A program made the translations under genes and the position numbers. A stretch of DNA of 6,170 nucleotides, taken from JALYSX01 sp035544315 (GTDB taxonomy: Bacteria > Vulcanimicrobiota > Vulcanimicrobiia > Vulcanimicrobiales > Vulcanimicrobiaceae). This document shows positions 5,866 through 6,170 of the stretch, one piece after another. The notes below the pieces were generated by a model that saw only the letters and a program-made list of their open reading frames with translations, made no database searches and was not told the DNA's origin. How positions within the stretch are numbered: the stretch's first letter is position 1; each line of letters begins with the position of its first letter. The stretch covers positions 1 to 6,170 of the forward strand of contig DATKGB010000176.1 in NCBI GenBank assembly GCA_035544315.1. Direction: 5' to 3'.

Positions 5866-6095
5866 GTAACGAAGCGCAAGCCGCGCTCGACCTCTATAAG
5901 TCGCCACGCCTAGTGGCGACTTTAGCTTTGCTTTCGACCAACGCAGCGCCGAATGGTAGATCGAGAAGGAGCATAGGTGAGAACGTCTGCGACGGCCATC
6001 TAGTGGACGAACATTTCACCTATAAATACCGCTACGAGATTAAGCCGGACAGAATAGAGGTCATGTGGATAGTGCGCGTTCACACCATGATGTAA
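5865..6095 (+). pseudogene. RelE/ParE toxin-like frame without a conventional full-length start
   Basis: This frame is open from 5835 to the TAA at 6093-6095. Read from 5865 it gives 76 residues. The stretch NEAQAALDLY (2-11) resembles the first toxin helix and PNGRSRR (29-35) the turn before the beta-sheet. The last ~30 residues (YKYRYEIKPDRIEV at 53-66, then M-W-I-V-R-V-H) match the closing strands of RelE/ParE ribonuclease/gyrase toxins, including the terminal V-x-H pattern. It is shorter than the usual 85-100 residues and seems to lack part of the helical hairpin. No ATG, GTG or TTG occurs in frame before a GTG at 5913, which would yield only 60 residues, has no ribosome-binding site and sits in a hairpin arm. 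A decayed toxin is the simplest reading. A frameshifted fusion to the preceding gene, or a sequencing error, are alternatives. Confidence 0.35.
5898..5922 (+). terminator. Strong hairpin after the 178-residue protein gene, possible terminator
   Basis: AAGTCGCCAC (5898-5907) pairs perfectly with GTGGCGACTT (5913-5922) around a five-base loop, GCCTA. The stem lies 33 bases after the stop of the upstream gene and is followed by a broken T-rich run (TTTAGCTTTGCTTT). That suits a weak intrinsic terminator on the plus strand. The stem also lies inside the toxin-like frame, so it could instead be an attenuator or hide the GTG at 5913. Confidence 0.5.
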
Positions 6096-6099
6096 GAAT

Positions 6100-6168
6100 C
6101 TAGGCCGCCACACTATCGCGCATAACGTCCGGCAACTTCGCTAAGTCGTGTAATGTCCAAACTCGCCC
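6100..6168 (-). CDS. Possible 3' end of a minus-strand gene running off the window
   Basis: From the window edge the minus strand has an open frame of 22 residues ending in TAG at 6102-6100. It would encode G-R-V-W-T-L-H-D-L-A-K-L-P-D-V-M-R-D-S-V-A-A. The composition is protein-like, and the stop falls four bases beyond the stop of the convergent toxin-like frame. A second minus-strand frame is also open to 6113, so this choice is tentative. It is far too short to assign to a family. Confidence 0.25.
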   Translation of the reverse strand, partial: GRVWTLHDLAKLPDVMRDSVAA

Positions 6169-6170
6169 CC

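Noticed and set aside
5209..6008. Shared 8-mer TAGTGGAC at 5209-5216 and 6001-6008, with a similar TAGTGGCGAC at 5911-5920, as possible direct repeats or attachment sites.
   Set aside because: The match does not extend beyond eight bases and no integrase or consistent flanking structure is present, so chance is sufficient.
6065..6117. Inverted repeat GATAGTG (6068-6074) and CACTATC (6111-6117).
   Set aside because: Only seven pairs over a 36-base loop, and no pairing inside; too weak to call a terminator or recombination site.
6121..6165. Possible integron attC-like sequence near the right end (TAACGTCC ... TAATGTCC).
   Set aside because: The paired GTTRRRY/RYYYAAC core sites and the imperfect inverted arms of attC are not present.

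Overview
This is a GC-rich bacterial window with tightly packed, often overlapping genes and frequent GTG starts. No rRNA or tRNA is present, and nothing fixes the phylum. The style would fit an uncultivated soil lineage such as Eremiobacterota, but that is only a guess. Most of the window (1 to about 5120) is strongly GC-rich: 44 of 60 bases at 4081-4140 are G or C. The last kilobase is visibly poorer: 25 of 60 at 5581-5640. This suggests that the right end has a different origin.

Region 1 (29-2891, + strand) is a complete metal-uptake operon. It encodes a Fur/Zur-family metalloregulator, a lipoprotein metal-binding protein (ZnuA/TroA type), an ABC ATPase (ZnuC type) and an ABC-3 family membrane permease (ZnuB type). 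The genes overlap by 10 bases, overlap by 4 bases, and are separated by 6 bases, so they are very probably co-transcribed and translationally coupled. The regulator would sense zinc (or manganese) and repress its own transporter. Two details stand out: Glu replaces the first metal-ligand His in the binding protein, and the ATPase ends in a His-rich tail.

Region 2 (2837-5123, - strand) is a two-gene unit read toward the transporter operon. It encodes a clan-A (TIM-barrel) glycoside hydrolase without a signal peptide, followed by a short-chain dehydrogenase with an extra C-terminal domain. The dehydrogenase has no usable ATG, GTG or TTG start. A perfect AAGGAG ribosome-binding site sits seven bases before an ATT codon, which is the best start. 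Its 3' end overlaps the 3' end of the permease gene by 55 bases.

Region 3 (5124-6170) begins with a divergent intergenic stretch holding a near-palindrome (5205-5222) and a possible 21-codon leader ORF. Next is an unrecognised 178-residue helical protein whose last ~30 residues look like the tail of a type II antitoxin. Just after it, in the -1 frame, lies an open frame whose C-terminus looks like a RelE/ParE toxin but which lacks a conventional upstream start. A strong hairpin lies inside that frame. The window ends in what may be the 3' end of another minus-strand gene. This decayed or unconventional toxin-antitoxin-like locus is the least ordinary part of the window.
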